Part shown: piece by piece, positions 50,766-61,840 of the stretch
How positions within the stretch are numbered: position 1 is the first letter of the stretch
How the letters are laid out: every line of letters starts with the position of its first letter
Source: Oscarella lobularis
Lineage: Eukaryota > Porifera > Homoscleromorpha > Homosclerophorida > Oscarellidae
Length of the DNA stretch: 64,000 nucleotides
Reading direction: 5' to 3'
Assembly (NCBI RefSeq): GCF_947507565.1
Contig: NC_089175.1
Location: 124,001-188,000, forward strand
Notes under the pieces: generated by a model
The model's database searches: none
What the model was told of the DNA's origin: nothing
Seen by the model: the letters and a program-made list of their open reading frames with translations, nothing else
Position numbers and translations under genes: made by a program

Positions 50766-52548
50766 ATTGAGCGTACCTTTTTCTTTTTGGAGCGTCGCTT
50801 GACGGCGTTGGCGGCGGCGGAACGGCGTGAGAATCGCGCACTGACGACACGTCATCAATGCTGTCTGTGATGGAGAAAAGACCGGATGTCGCCGACTCCG
50901 TAACGATGGATTGAGAAGTGAGAAGCGAGCCACATGACGCATCCAAATCATTTCCCCCATCGTCCCACGCTTCTTTCTTAGAAATAATCGGACGCTCTTT
51001 CGGAGATATCGTTCTCAATGAAACGTTTCTTTTTCTCGTCGACTTTTGAACGTCCGATCTCTTCGAATCGACGTCGGCCAACGTCGTCGAATCCGGAAAT
51101 AACGCCGGTCTGACGGCGTGCGAGCGACCGACGATTCCGCGTACGACGTACGGCTGACGATCGCCGGCGTCGTAACCCTCGTCGTCGCAACTGTCCGCCA
51201 TCGACGATGATGACGTCAGAACGGATTTCGTTGTTGGAGTCTCGACTTTTTGTGGATCTTCCGTATTGCGTGCATTCGCAATTGCCTGTACAACGATATC
51301 ATCCATGTCGAAGTCGACAACCGAGTCTCCTTGTGAGAGTGCGTTCATGTATTGGTCTTCGTTGACGCTGCTCAAATAGCGATCTCTCACTATTGCAATA
51401 AAGTTATGTCGATTAAAATGTCACGTGTGTGTGCTGACCTGGACGCGAGTGCATCAGCCTGGCTATGTATTGGCTAGTGAAGCTATTCTCTTCATCATGT
51501 TTTGGACTATTAACGGGGACGTCGACGTCGTGAATTTCTACCTCTTCCTCCTCCTCCATCATTCCCAAATGAGCGTATCCCTAGCGTTATGTACCCAACG
51601 AAAGATTATTTTTCTTAGTGTAAACTCACCTCAGATGTGCCGCCTGATGATGTATGATAGTGAGCTTTCTGCACGGTCAACGTTTCAGAGAGTAATTCAG
51701 CCGTCACCACTCGCCTCTACACCAGAAATAGCCGCTTCAAAAAAGAGGCCAACTACCTCAAATTAAAACCCAGACACTCTTTAATAAAAACTGTCTGGGT
51801 TTTCTGTCTGGGTTTAATCAAAAACACACCTCTAGTGTAAAACGGCCCCACCTAAGTCAATGAATGGTTTCGGATCCTCCCTTCCCTTCTCCCCCCAGCT
51901 AAAAGTTCACGTTACCTGGCGCGAAGTGTTCAATGTCCACTGGCTCTTTCCTCGACTCTTTCCATTCGTCTCCTTTTCCGCTGAGGCGCTCTTGAACCAG
52001 ACAGAACAACAAGTGCCGTTGCCCGTAGATACATTTTAAGTCATCGCGTACCGACGGCGTCTCCCATTGACTCCTATTCGCTTCGAACCACTTGTGAACT
52101 CGCTTCAAATCGTCCATTTGCTTCCGCGGCGTCGCAGTCCTAGAAAGAGAGAAGAAAAACGTACTTTGCGAGCGCCCAACGTGAAACGATTCGACGCACA
52201 GTGTCACTTCGTAGAGCATTTTGAGAAGGAGATGATAGAAAGTGCGAGACGTCTCTCTTTATCGCGCGAGGGAGGGGAGAAGGGGGGAGGAGGAATATCT
52301 TTGCAATTTTTAACCTAAGACGGGCTCGCGATTTCTCTCTACTTTCTATGGTCACGCGATGGGCGTCTAGCGACGTCAACGCTGCTGAAATGCGCGTCCA
52401 AAGCGCGCACCATCGTGCCGAACTCCGATCGGGACATTAGCTGCGAAAGAAGGCGCGATAAGGCACGATCTCTTCGAAACGGAGAAAGCGCGTTCGATTA
52501 TACCTTCGAGTTCTTCAATAACTCGACGTCCCGACGGGCGGCAGCCAT
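48337..52548 (-). CDS. Unidentified IQ-motif, coiled-coil and disordered protein
   Basis: Multi-exon gene assembled by phase. Exon 1 (52504-52548) is MAAARRDVELLKNSK. Next come RSEFGTMVRALDAHFSSV (52360-52443), KQMDDLKRVHKWFEANRSQW (51900-52140), acidic linkers, a disordered Ser/Asp-rich exon (50780-51390), Ser/Arg/Pro-rich segments (49750-49960: SARPSSARSRLHSRS), a charged coiled coil (49200-49690: WRREEQRRKEQERKHAELYK), and an IQ motif formed across an intron (AVAIQK|IWKGYRERKARKD, 49050-49180). The last exons include DYYRRVVRLQIVHGSN (near 48900), ALAEDGRLKRRFFKTFFNKCG (near 48730) and the end at 48337. The IQ motif predicts calmodulin or myosin-light-chain-type binding; centrosomal or ciliary proteins often have this make-up, but I do not recognise the family. 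It could also be two genes. Confidence 0.6.
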
Positions 52549-52629
52549 GTAGTCTCCTTTCTTTATCCGGGCATTTCTAAAGTCCTGCGGTTCACCAATG
52601 TCGCAATTAATCTCTGACTCTCTGTCGCA

Positions 52630-54188
52630 ATGATATGCCGATTCACCAACTGTAAACTGTTGCGAGACGGGCATCTTCTAGGCGAAGAAGACCTTTGGGT
52701 GCGAAATGGAATTATTCTCAATCCCAGAGACGTATTTTGGGGGGAGAAAAGGACGCCAGACCGCGTAATCGATTGCAAGGGTTACATCGCAGCTCCGGGC
52801 TTCATTGACACGCAAATAAACGGTGAAAATCGAGTCGCTGGCGTAGAAAAAAATCTGACTCTTTTCCCAGGGGCTCTGGGGTTTGATTTCTCGTCGAATC
52901 TGGACAATTTTCCCGAAAGTCTTTGCGCCGTGGCGAAGGAAATACTTCGTCACGGTGTAACGGCTTTCTGTCCAACAATTGTATCGTCTACTAGAGAAAC
53001 TTACAAAGAGGCAGGTTACGTAGCAAAAATAGTCCGAAATTTTCAATTTTCAATTTTCAGATTTTACCAAAATTTGTTGCGTATGAAAGTGGCCCAGACG
53101 AAGCGACTCTACTAGGACTTCATCTCGAAGGACCCTTTATTAGTCAAGAAAAAAGAGGTGCTCACCACGAGAAGGCGGTGTGGGTCGATGAGGACAAGGC
53201 AATCACCATGGATACGCTGATGAAGCGATACGGATCTCTAGAAAGAGTCAGCATTGTTACCGTAGCACCTGAGCTAAGGGGAATGTACGAAGTTATAGAA
53301 GAATTACAGCAAAAGAATATTGCTGTATCATTAGGTATAGTCAAACGCTAAAAAAAGGGGGATTATTTAATAATTCATATGGAAGGGCATAGTATGTGCA
53401 ATCTTGACGGGGCTGAAGATGCCGTAAACAGAGGATCTCGTTTTATTACTCATCTTTTCAATGCTATGCTTCCTGTATGTAAAATTTGAACAAGGGGTAG
53501 GGATACTGTGATCCTGTAGTGTTGCTATAGTTTCATCATCGCGATCCGGGCATTGTGGGTCTATTGACTAGCAAAAGACTAAAAAATCGCCAAATCTATT
53601 ACGGAATAATTGGTGATGGAGTGCACACGGATCCCGCAGCGTTGAGAATAGCCTACAGAGCTAACCCTAAAGGTGCTCCTCCTCCCTTCCCCACCCCCAA
53701 CATCACAAAGCATACCTTTTCTTCTCAAGGAGTTGTCCTTGTGACCGATGCAATGGCTGCCATGGGCTTATCCGATGGGATACACAGTCTAGGCTGTCAA
53801 AGTATAGAAGTTCAAGGAAATCAGGCCCGGCTAGTCGGAGAAAAAGATCGTCTAGCCGGAAGGTTACAACTTAGATAAATAGATATAGATTAACATAAAT
53901 TTTACGTAGCGTGGCAACCATGGACCACTGTGTTCGCTATTTTGAAAAGGAGACGGGTACGTCGTCTGAGTAGCGGTATTTTCATCATTCTATACTTTAC
54001 GTTTAGGATGCGGTATACCTGCTGCCTTAGAGGCGGCAAGTTTACACCCAGCTAAAATGCTGAGACTTGAAAACGAAAGGGGAACGCTCAATTACGGCTC
54101 AAGAGCCGACTTTATTCTATTGGACAATGATATGAATGTCCAAAGAACGTACATAGATGGTCGGCTAGTTTACGAGACAAAAAAATAG
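52630..54188 (+). CDS. AMDHD2: N-acetylglucosamine-6-phosphate deacetylase
   Basis: Metal-dependent amidohydrolase that removes the acetyl group of GlcNAc-6-P in amino-sugar turnover and restrains the hexosamine pathway in animals. Eight exons: 52630-52822, 52871-53010, 53061-53334, 53386-53474, 53531-53672, 53730-53862, 53910-53956, 54007-54188; 399 aa, close to human (409). Landmarks: FTNCKLLRDG, APGFIDTQING, GVTAFCPTIVSS, LGLHLEGPFIS with the metal-ligand Glu, SLGHS and THLFNAMLPFHHRDPG with the His ligands, GDGVHTDPAALRIAYRA, VLVTDAMAAMG with the catalytic Asp, and ADFILLDNDMNVQ. The intron after 53010 begins GC, giving a GC-AG intron; using the nearby GT would break the frame. It is divergent from the IQ-motif gene, with only 81 nt between the two ATGs. 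Confidence 0.95.
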
Positions 54189-54293
54189 AGACTCTCTGTA
54201 CTATGCACAAATTTTCACCGCGCTATAAGTGTGCATGACGACAACACTGCAAAAAAATATAGTCGTGCAGAAATACTGTGCTTACTTCTTCCT

Positions 54294-55704
54294 TTACGAA
54301 TCGTACGGATTCACGTGCTGTCGTCGAAACTGTGGCAATACTACAATAGTCGGAAAAGCCGGCGATCGACTTATCTGCATAGAGAGGATGATATCTAAAT
54401 GAATTCTCATCCTAATTCAACATACCGACGAACTGGCCGACATTGCTCTCATTTTAGTGACGGCGGAGCTCGCGCGTGACGTAAAAGGAACGCGTGGCAC
54501 GGGAGAGTGGCAACGTGAGGGAAGAGGAGCGCTCAGATTTCGAATTCTTCCCAGGGGCCTTGGCCTAGTGCGTTTGAGTCATGCATGCACCACTACACTG
54601 CACTCAAAAAAGTCTCACCTGGTTTCAGCTGCCGCTTTTCGCACTATGACCATTGAGTTCAAGTCGTCGTCACTCAGAAGCTGTGTATTATGAAACGCGT
54701 GGTATTTCTCTTTATTCTTTGTTGGAGATGAACCCAGTTTAGGCTTGAAGCTAAAATTTTTGACGTCATGTAGACGACAAAAGTTTTCGATAATCAGGTT
54801 GACTCACCACATAAATTTATCATAGCCAGAAGCAAAATGCTCATCGGCTCTCACTCTCGACTGCGTCAAAAGGTCACTAATACCAAAAAAAAGATTTCAT
54901 TTTATGCCTTCCTATTATGAATAAATTAACCTGGAATCTTTCTTATTTACAGCCAACATCCGACTCAATTCCTTCTCGCTAATCGTCTTCGACGAGTGCA
55001 GGGACACGGCACTGACATCATTCGACTCCTCCACGCCCCTCTTCTTCACCCTAGCCGCTTGCCTCTGCTTCCAACTAAAAAGAAAAAGAAAAACAGCTAG
55101 GAAGTACACATGAATAACGGAATGATCTATGATACCTCCACAAGGGTCGACGCCTGTAAAGAGGCTGCGGCCCACTGTTCACAGCAGACCATCTAAGAGA
55201 AACGCCTATATTAAAGTACTCATATATATACAAATGACGACTTACAGTTTTGGAGTTTCAGGATCGGTGGTGACCCTGTAGAGAAAGAGAGAAAAAAATC
55301 GATTTTAGGAGCGCCTTGCTGTGGGACTTGCTTCGGAATGTCCCGCTGCCACGATTCGGTGGTGGCGCCCATTAGGCGCTTGTCGAAATTCTTCGTCGCT
55401 TTGCTCAAAAGTGGAGGAGGTGGAGACCCATTAGGGGAACGAAGTGTCGTTTTCGGCTCCTTCGCTACGATTAGCTTGGCCGCCTGCGTCTAGAACTTTG
55501 TTACGACTACACTATAAACAAGGAGCGCCTCTTACGCGCTCCGGAAACGCGGTGCGTCGTTGGAAACGACGATATAATGATTCGCTTTCGTCGTCAACGT
55601 TGCTCTGCGAAGTCGAGATAGTGTCTAATCGACGTTGGCAGTGTCAAAACGCATACCTGAAGGCCTGGTAGCTCGAAATCGTGCAGTTTACCAACTGCAG
55701 CCAT
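54294..55704 (-). CDS. Unidentified multi-exon gene (gene X)
   Basis: Recovered by splice phase. Exon 1 (55657-55704) is MAAVGKLHDFELPGLQ, exon 2 (55536-55604) is SNVDDESESLYRRFQRRTAF..., and exon 3 begins at 55489 with TQAAKLIVAKEPKTTLRSP and includes LLSKATKNFDKRLMG. Then WSAVNSGPQPLYRRRPLW (about 55135-55192), KQRQAARVKKRGVEESND...ISEKELSRML (54930-55075), DLLTQSRVRADEHFASGYDKFMW (54800-54880), FKPKLGSSP...LLSDDDLNSMV (54620-54740), a basic Ser/Pro exon, and the last exon 54294-54374 ending FRRQHVNPYDS. The join after exon 3 is unresolved. The protein is about 300 residues, charged, low in hydrophobics, without signal peptide or membrane segment: soluble and probably partly disordered. No family recognised. 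Its first exons are copied repeatedly inside the receptor array to the right. Confidence 0.6.
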
Positions 55705-55830
55705 CAGGCTTGCGCAAACAATTTAGAACGTCAAGACCCGGATAACACTAAAATAACATCTATCTATCTATCTATCTATCTATCTATAACTTTCTGCACT
55801 ACAAGACAAAACGTCAAGAGAAGCGTCAGT

Positions 55831-56979
55831 TTAGTTCCAATCCGACGTTTCTGGGTCTGCAGTAGTATTCCAAGCTGATGTAGAAGATGTAGCAGCGGGA
55901 TTTTGTAAAAGAGACCCCTCTTCTTCTAAAGTAGCAACGCCATTATTGTCCCTTTTGCAGCACTTCCTACACAGCATTTTGAGCCGCCTTCTAAAGCTGC
56001 TTGTAGAAAAAGTGTAGATGAAAGGACCAAAGAAAGAAATGATAGAAGGTACAAACATAGTAGCAGCAAAAAAGTCCTGAAATGTAGAACTTTTGCTTAT
56101 TTCAAGAGCTTTTTTGACGTTGGCCATCAGATAAGCATTCCATGACGTAAACAGCAACAGTGGAATTGAAACTAGAAATATTGCAGTCATCAGCCTTATT
56201 CCCTCCTGGTTTCGAATCTGCCTATTTCCCCGTAGTTTTCTGTACACAAAAATGACTGTTGCAATATAGAATGATGCCATTGCTATCGCTATGACAAAAT
56301 AGAAGGAATTGATCACTTGCTCCAAACGAGACTCGGAGGAATTTTCTCCTAATAGAAAGTAAGTTCCGCATCTTGCAAAACTCATCGAAATGTTGTGACT
56401 TTTGTGCAGAAACTGATTGTAAGTGTAAGATTTTAGTGGACAATACATAGACAGTGCGAATGAAACTAGCCACTCTAGGACAAGAAGAATACTTAGACTT
56501 CTTTTTCCCGCCACAATTCTTCGGCCACAGCAGCCGACAATTTGCATGAATCCTAGAAAGATTATTGTTACGTACAGCATTGTCCAGAGGGAGAGCGACG
56601 CAGTTGCAATCACGCGCGACGTCCAGCATAGATGAGCCATTAGAATTGAGACATATGCACACCAGTTCTTTCTTCGTTTCATCACAGCAACGATTAGAAT
56701 TCTTCCAAGAGATAAGAAAACGTCCGACAAAGCTAAATTGATGACGAGAATAGAGTGAGGACTTCGATTAGAACTACATCTCCATACAATCACCACAACA
56801 TTGAATAGGATAGCGAGGCCTGAAATAAGCAGCAATCCCACCGCAACCCCGGGACGAGAAGTGATAACTTCGTAGAAAATAAACGTGAGTCGAAGTTCTA
56901 TTTCAAGAGCCGTAGATCCACTCTCCGAGTCGTTTATTTGCATGAAGCTTTCGCAGTATAGATCAGTGGAAGAAAACAT
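55831..56979 (-). CDS. Seven-helix receptor, array copy 1
   Basis: Intronless, 382 aa. Seven hydrophobic segments: AVGLLLISGLAILFNVVVIVW (TM1 with N), SILVINLALSDVFLSLGRIL (TM2 with LALSD), WTMLYVTIIFLGFMQIVG (TM3), ILLVLEWLVSFALSM (TM4), FYFVIAIAMASFYIATVIF (TM5), LMTAIFLVSIPLLLFTSWNAY (TM6), and IISFFGPFIYTFSTSSFRRRLKML (TM7 with GPFIY in place of NPxxY). The TM1/TM2 residues and the FIYTFSTSSFRRRLK end recall class A receptors of the LGR/relaxin type, but there is no DRY and no leucine-rich ectodomain. N-glycosylation sites lie in the N-terminus. Ligand unknown. Confidence 0.82.
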   Translation of the reverse strand: MFSSTDLYCESFMQINDSESGSTALEIELRLTFIFYEVITSRPGVAVGLLLISGLAILFNVVVIVWRCSSNRSPHSILVINLALSDVFLSLGRILIVAVMKRRKNWCAYVSILMAHLCWTSRVIATASLSLWTMLYVTIIFLGFMQIVGCCGRRIVAGKRSLSILLVLEWLVSFALSMYCPLKSYTYNQFLHKSHNISMSFARCGTYFLLGENSSESRLEQVINSFYFVIAIAMASFYIATVIFVYRKLRGNRQIRNQEGIRLMTAIFLVSIPLLLFTSWNAYLMANVKKALEISKSSTFQDFFAATMFVPSIISFFGPFIYTFSTSSFRRRLKMLCRKCCKRDNNGVATLEEEGSLLQNPAATSSTSAWNTTADPETSDWN

Positions 56980-57070
56980 CTCCGATCTCCTTCAATCCTT
57001 TCTCTAACGTATCACCGCCGACGTCTGCCGTACGTAACACACTGACGCATCCAATGGCCGATACGGATAT

Positions 57071-57185
57071 TCTCGCTTCTCACTTTTCGTTTTACTTAAT
57101 TAATTCTCGCTTCTCGGTTTTACTTTTCGCTTCTCGCTAGGAAGCGAGAAGTAAAACCGAGAAGTGAGAAGCGAGAAGCAAGAAC
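57071..57185. repeat. GAAGCGAGAAGTAAAACC minisatellite, inverted array
   Basis: The same 18-nt motif as at 17286 and 19374, arranged as a palindrome: CTTCTCGGTTTTACTT faces AAGTAAAACCGAGAAG around a short centre. It lies in the 5' flank of receptor copy 1. Confidence 0.8.
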
Positions 57186-57345
57186 CCGGCCGTACGTATT
57201 GCATGGCCATCTTCGATTTGATTGTATATCCGGCATTGTCTGCCTGGTGTGAATACGCTGCCAGCCTATGTCTCTCGCTTCGGATAACTTCCCAGCGTTC
57301 GCTTAATTCATTTCTTCGCAAATTCTAAGCAAGATATACACGTTA

Positions 57346-57720
57346 TTGTCTCTGCATCCCATAAAGATTTCATCGCCTTGCTCAAAAGAGTGGAGGAAAC
57401 CCATTAGGGAAATTCTTCGCGTTACGACGTTGTTTTGGCTCATTTTTTCGTCTTCCGCGGTCTTTGTTCCGACTAGCTGCTATGGACAGCTAGGAAGAGT
57501 GGCCTCTTACGTAACGTGGTGCGTCGCGCTGCATGGAGACTCACTTTCGTTCATGCGAAGTCTAGACAGTGTCTAATCGACGACGCATTGCATACCCGAA
57601 GGCCTGATAGCTCGAAATCGTGCAGTTTTACAACTTAGGTAGTTTTACCAGAGAAAACAGAAGTTCAAGACCCGGATAGACTATAATGTACAGTGTAGGT
57701 AGGTAGCAAAAAGTGAAGCA
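57346..57720. repeat. Gene X 5' fragment beside receptor copy 2
   Basis: Degenerate duplicate of 55380-55760: it retains pieces of gene X exon 3 (TTGCTCAAAAG...GGAAACCCATTAG), exon 2 and exon 1 (AGCTCGAAATCGTGCAGTTT). Similar fragments are at 59100-59350, 60140-60490 and 63185-63470, always next to the 3' side of a receptor copy. Confidence 0.7.
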
Positions 57721-57726
57721 CCCAGT

Positions 57727-58876
57727 TTAGTTCCAATCCAACGTTTCTGTGTCTGCAGTAGTATTCCAAGCTGACGTAGAAGATGTAGCTGCCGGATTTT
57801 GTAAAAGAGACTCGTCTTCTTCTAAAGTAGCAAAGCCATTAGTGTCCTTTTTGCAGCACTTCCTACACAGCATTTTGAGACGCCTTCTAAAGCTGCTGGT
57901 CGAAAAAGTGTAGATGAAAGGACCAAAGAAAGAAATGATAGACGGAACAAACATAGTAGCAGCAAAAAAGTCCTGAAATGTAGAACTTTTGCTTATTTCA
58001 AGAGTTTTTTTGGAGTTGGCCATCAGATAAGCATTCAATGACGTAAACAGCAACACTGGAATTGTAACTAGAAATATCGCAGTCATCAGCCTTATTCCCT
58101 CTTGGTTTCGAATCTGCCTATTGTCCCGTAGTTTCCTGCACACAAAAACGACTGTTGCAATATATAATGCTGCCATTGCTATCGCTATGGCAAAATAAAG
58201 AGAATCTGTGAAGACTCGACTCAAACGACGAGATTCGGAAAAGTCTGCTAATTCAAAGTAAGCTCCGCAGGTTGTATAAGTCATCGAAATGTTGCGACTG
58301 CCGTGAAGAAGCTGATTGACTGTGAGATCTTAGTGTCCAATACATAGACACTGCAAACGAAATTAGCCACTCTAGGACTAGAAGAATACTTAGACTTCTT
58401 TTTCCCGCAGATATTCTTCGACCACAGCAGCCAACAATTTGCATGAATCCTAAGACGATTATCATTACATACAGCATCGCAAAGAGGAAGATCGCCGCCC
58501 GTGCAATCACGTTCGACGTCCAGCATAGACGAGCCGTTAGAATTGAGACATACGCACACCACTTCTTTCGTAGTTTCATAACTGCAACGATTAGAATTCT
58601 TCCCAGAGACAAGAGGATGTCCGACAAAGCTAAATTGATAATGAGAATAGAGTGAGGATTTCGATTAGAACTGCATCTCCATACAATCACCACAACATTG
58701 AATAGAATAGCGAGACCTGAAATGAGCAGCAAACCCACCGCAACTGCAGGACGAGAAGCGATGATGTTGTAGAAAAGAAACGTGAACGGAAGTTCTATTT
58801 TAAAAGGCGATTGGTCCGGTCCACTATAATTCATCATGAAGCTTTCACAGTAAGGAGGATCAGCGGAAGAAAACAT
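57727..58876 (-). pseudogene. Seven-helix receptor, array copy 2, frameshifted
   Basis: 58253-58876 encodes the N-terminus to TM4 (MFSSADPPYCESF...ISFAVSMYW); 57727-58284 encodes TM5 to the C-terminus in another frame. Compared with copy 1, two nucleotides are missing in the segment equivalent to KSYTYNQFL, near 58318-58326. Everything else aligns without interruption, so this is either a very young pseudogene or a sequence error. Confidence 0.8.
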
Positions 58877-59412
58877 CTCCGATCTTCTTTAGTCCTTACT
58901 CTAACGTACGACTGCTGTACTAAAAACACTGGAGCATCCGTAAAGTGAGATTTGTGATTTGATCATACATCCGGCATTGTCTGCTTTTGGTGTGAATTGA
59001 AACGAAAATGTACCCGGAATGGCTCTGCATATTGTCTGCTTTTGGTGTGAATTGAAACGAAAATGTACCCGGAATGGCTCTGATGGCGTTTCTAAGCTGG
59101 CGCACGTACACCTCCGAAATTCTTCGTCGCTTTGCTCAAAAGTGGAAGAGACCCATATTAGAGAAATTCCGCTGTACGTGAGTCGTTGGAAACGACGATT
59201 CGACTCGCTTTTGTCATCAACGTTGCCCTCTGCAAAGTCGACATAGTGTCTAATCGACGTCGGAAGCGGGAAAATGCATACATGAAGGCCTGGTAGCTCG
59301 AAATCGTGCAGTTTAGCAGCTGCAACAATTTAGAAAGTCAAGACCCGGATATATTCTAATGTAGTGCCTTAGATATAAGACGGAACACTCAATCTAAAAC
59401 GTAAGCACTATT

Positions 59413-60137
59413 TTAGTCTAAATCCGACGTTTCTGTGTCTGCAGTAGTATCGCCAGTGCTAGGCCAAGCTGACGTAGATGATGTAGCGGCGTCCTCTTCT
59501 AAAGCAGTATAGCCTTTATTGCGCTTTTTGTAGCACCTCTTGCACAAAAGCTTGAGCTGTCTTATAAAGCTGCTTGTTAGAAAAGTGTAGATGAAGGGGC
59601 CAAAGAAAGCAATCACAGAAGGAACAAACATAGAAGCAGGAAGAAGGTTGTGAAATGCTGCACTGGTACTTATTCTAGAAAACGGCAAAAATGTTTCGGA
59701 GTTGGCAATGAGATAGGCATTCCATGATTCAAACAGCGAAATCGGAATTGAAAGTAGATATACGACAGTCATGAGCCTTATTCCCTCTTGGGGTCTCTTT
59801 TGGTTTCGACTTTCTTATTATTCCGTAGTTTCCTGCACACAAAAATGACTGTTGTAACATAGAATGATGCCACTGCAACCGCTATGATAAAATACAAACA
59901 ATTTACGATCACTTGTTGGTAAAGTAGAGAATTATAATCCCCAAGTTCAATAAAAGTTCCACAATTTGCTGCATTCATCGAAATATTGTGACGCTTGTGA
60001 AGAAATTGATTGTATGTTTGTCTTTGTAGTGTTCTAATCACTGATACTGCAATTGAAACTGCCCACTCTAGAGTGAGAAAAATTAGAAGACTTCTTTTCT
60101 CTGTAGAGATGCTTCTGCCACAGCATCCAACAATTTA
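59413..60137 (-). pseudogene. Seven-helix receptor, array copy 3, truncated and frameshifted
   Basis: The sequence starts abruptly at 60137 within the TM3-TM4 loop (IVGCCGR), joined to a gene X exon 3 fragment; TM1-TM3 are gone. In the intracellular loop before TM6, near 59795-59825, a 2-nt gain plus a 12-nt insertion shift the frame. It is the most diverged copy of the array. Confidence 0.85.
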
Positions 60138-60139
60138 TG

Positions 60140-60490
60140 TGTCGCTTTGCTCAAAAGTGGAGGAGGAGGAGGAGGAGGAGACCCATTAGGGGAACGAAGT
60201 GTCGTTTTCGGCTCCTTCGCTACGATTAGCTTGGCCGCCTGCGTCTAGAACTTTGTTACGACTACACTATAAACAAGGAGCGCCTCTTACGCGCTCCGGA
60301 AACGCGGTGCGTCGTTGGAAACGACGATATAACGATTCGCTCGTCGTCAACGTTGCTCTGCGAAGTCGCGATAGTGTCTAATCGACGTAGGTAGTGTCAA
60401 AATGCATACCTGAAGGCCTGGTAGCTCGAAATCGTGCAGTTTTCCAACTGCAGCCATCAGGGCTTGCGCAAACAATTTAGAACGTCAAGA
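60140..60490. repeat. Gene X 5' fragment beside receptor copy 4
   Basis: Best preserved duplicate of the gene X 5' region (exon 3 part, exon 2, exon 1), more than 300 nt nearly identical to 55390-55745, with an expanded GGA repeat at 60161-60180. A small deletion in exon 2 breaks its frame. Confidence 0.8.
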
Positions 60491-60542
60491 CCCGGATAAC
60501 ACTTTCTGCACTACAAGACAAAACGTCAAGAGAAGCGTCAGT

Positions 60543-61658
60543 TTAGCTCCAATCCGACATTTCTGGGTCTGTAGTAGTATTCCAAGCTGATGTTACTAAA
60601 GTAACAACGCCATTATTGTCCCTTTTGCAGCACTTCCTACACAGCATTTTGAGCCGCCTTCTAAAGCTGCTTGTAGAAAAAGTGTAGATGAAAGGACCAA
60701 AGAAAGAAATGATAGAAGGTACAACAAACATAGTAGCAGCAAAAAAGTCCTGAAACGTAGCACTTTCGCTCATTTGAAAAGCCTTTTTGGCGTTGGCCAT
60801 CAGATAAGCATTCCATGACGTAAACAGCAACAGTGGAATTGAAACTAGAAATATTGCAGTCATCAGCCTTATTCCCTCCTGGTTTCGAATCTGCCTACTT
60901 CCCCGTAGTTTCCTGCACACAAAAATGACTGTTGCAATATAGAATGATGCCATTGCTATCGCTATGACAAAATAGAAGGAATTGATCACTAGCTCCAAAC
61001 GAGAGAAATGTTCTCCTAATAGAAGGTAAGCTCCGCATCTTGCAAAACTCATCGAAATGTTGTGACTTTCATGAAGAAGCTGATTGTAAGTGTAAGATTT
61101 TAGTATGATACACACAGACAGTGCAAATGAAATTAGCCATTCTACGACAAGAAGAATACTTAGACGTCTTTTTCCCGCCGAAATTCTTCTGCCACAGCAT
61201 CCAACAATTTGCATAAATCCTAGAAGGATTATTGTTACGTACAGCATCGCCCAGAGGAAGATCGCCGCATTTGCGATCACGCGCGACGTCCAGCATAGAC
61301 GAGCCATCAGAATTGAGATATACGCACACCATTTCTTTCTTCCTTTCATGACGACAACAATAAGAATGCTTCCCAGAGATAAGAGAGTGTCCGACAAAGC
61401 TAAATTGATGACGAGAATAGAGTGAGGACTTCGATTAGAACTGCATCTCCATACAATCACCGCAACATTGAAAAGGATAGCGAGACCTGAAATGAGCAGC
61501 AAACCCACCGCAACCCCAGGACGAGAAGCGATGATGTTGTAGAACAGAAACGAAAGCCGAAGTTCTATTTCAAAAGGCGTCGGTTCCCTCCCACTACTAT
61601 CGTTTAGTCGCATCTTGAAGATTTCACAGTAAGAAGGATCAGTGGAAGAAACTGACAT
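60543..61658 (-). CDS. Seven-helix receptor, array copy 4
   Basis: Intronless. Start at 61658 (MSVSSTDPSYCE), which aligns with copy 1; the open frame extends 31 codons further upstream to 61751, but that part matches 5' flank. 371 aa. Same helices as copy 1, with an extra Val before PSIISFFG and a shortened tail: the acidic EEEGSLL segment is deleted and it ends TDPEMSDWS. Confidence 0.83.
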   Translation of the reverse strand: MSVSSTDPSYCEIFKMRLNDSSGREPTPFEIELRLSFLFYNIIASRPGVAVGLLLISGLAILFNVAVIVWRCSSNRSPHSILVINLALSDTLLSLGSILIVVVMKGRKKWCAYISILMARLCWTSRVIANAAIFLWAMLYVTIILLGFMQIVGCCGRRISAGKRRLSILLVVEWLISFALSVCIILKSYTYNQLLHESHNISMSFARCGAYLLLGEHFSRLELVINSFYFVIAIAMASFYIATVIFVCRKLRGSRQIRNQEGIRLMTAIFLVSIPLLLFTSWNAYLMANAKKAFQMSESATFQDFFAATMFVVPSIISFFGPFIYTFSTSSFRRRLKMLCRKCCKRDNNGVVTLVTSAWNTTTDPEMSDWS

Positions 61659-61840
61659 CTCCGATCTCCTACGATCCTTACTCTCGAACGTAGCACTGCA
61701 ATAAACACGGACGCATCCGCAAAGTGAGATTTGTGATTTGATCGTATACATCCGGCATTTGGTGTGAAAGACGGTTGCTCAGAGCCTGTGCACAACCCAC
61801 CCGGATTAGAAAGCTAAGACCAATCAATCTACAAGGCAGT

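Noticed and set aside
55444-55671. 75-codon + strand ORF conserved at 60199 as a possible small gene
   Set aside because: It is antisense to gene X exons 2-3, which are duplicated there; the + frame shifts between copies while the - frame has splice logic.
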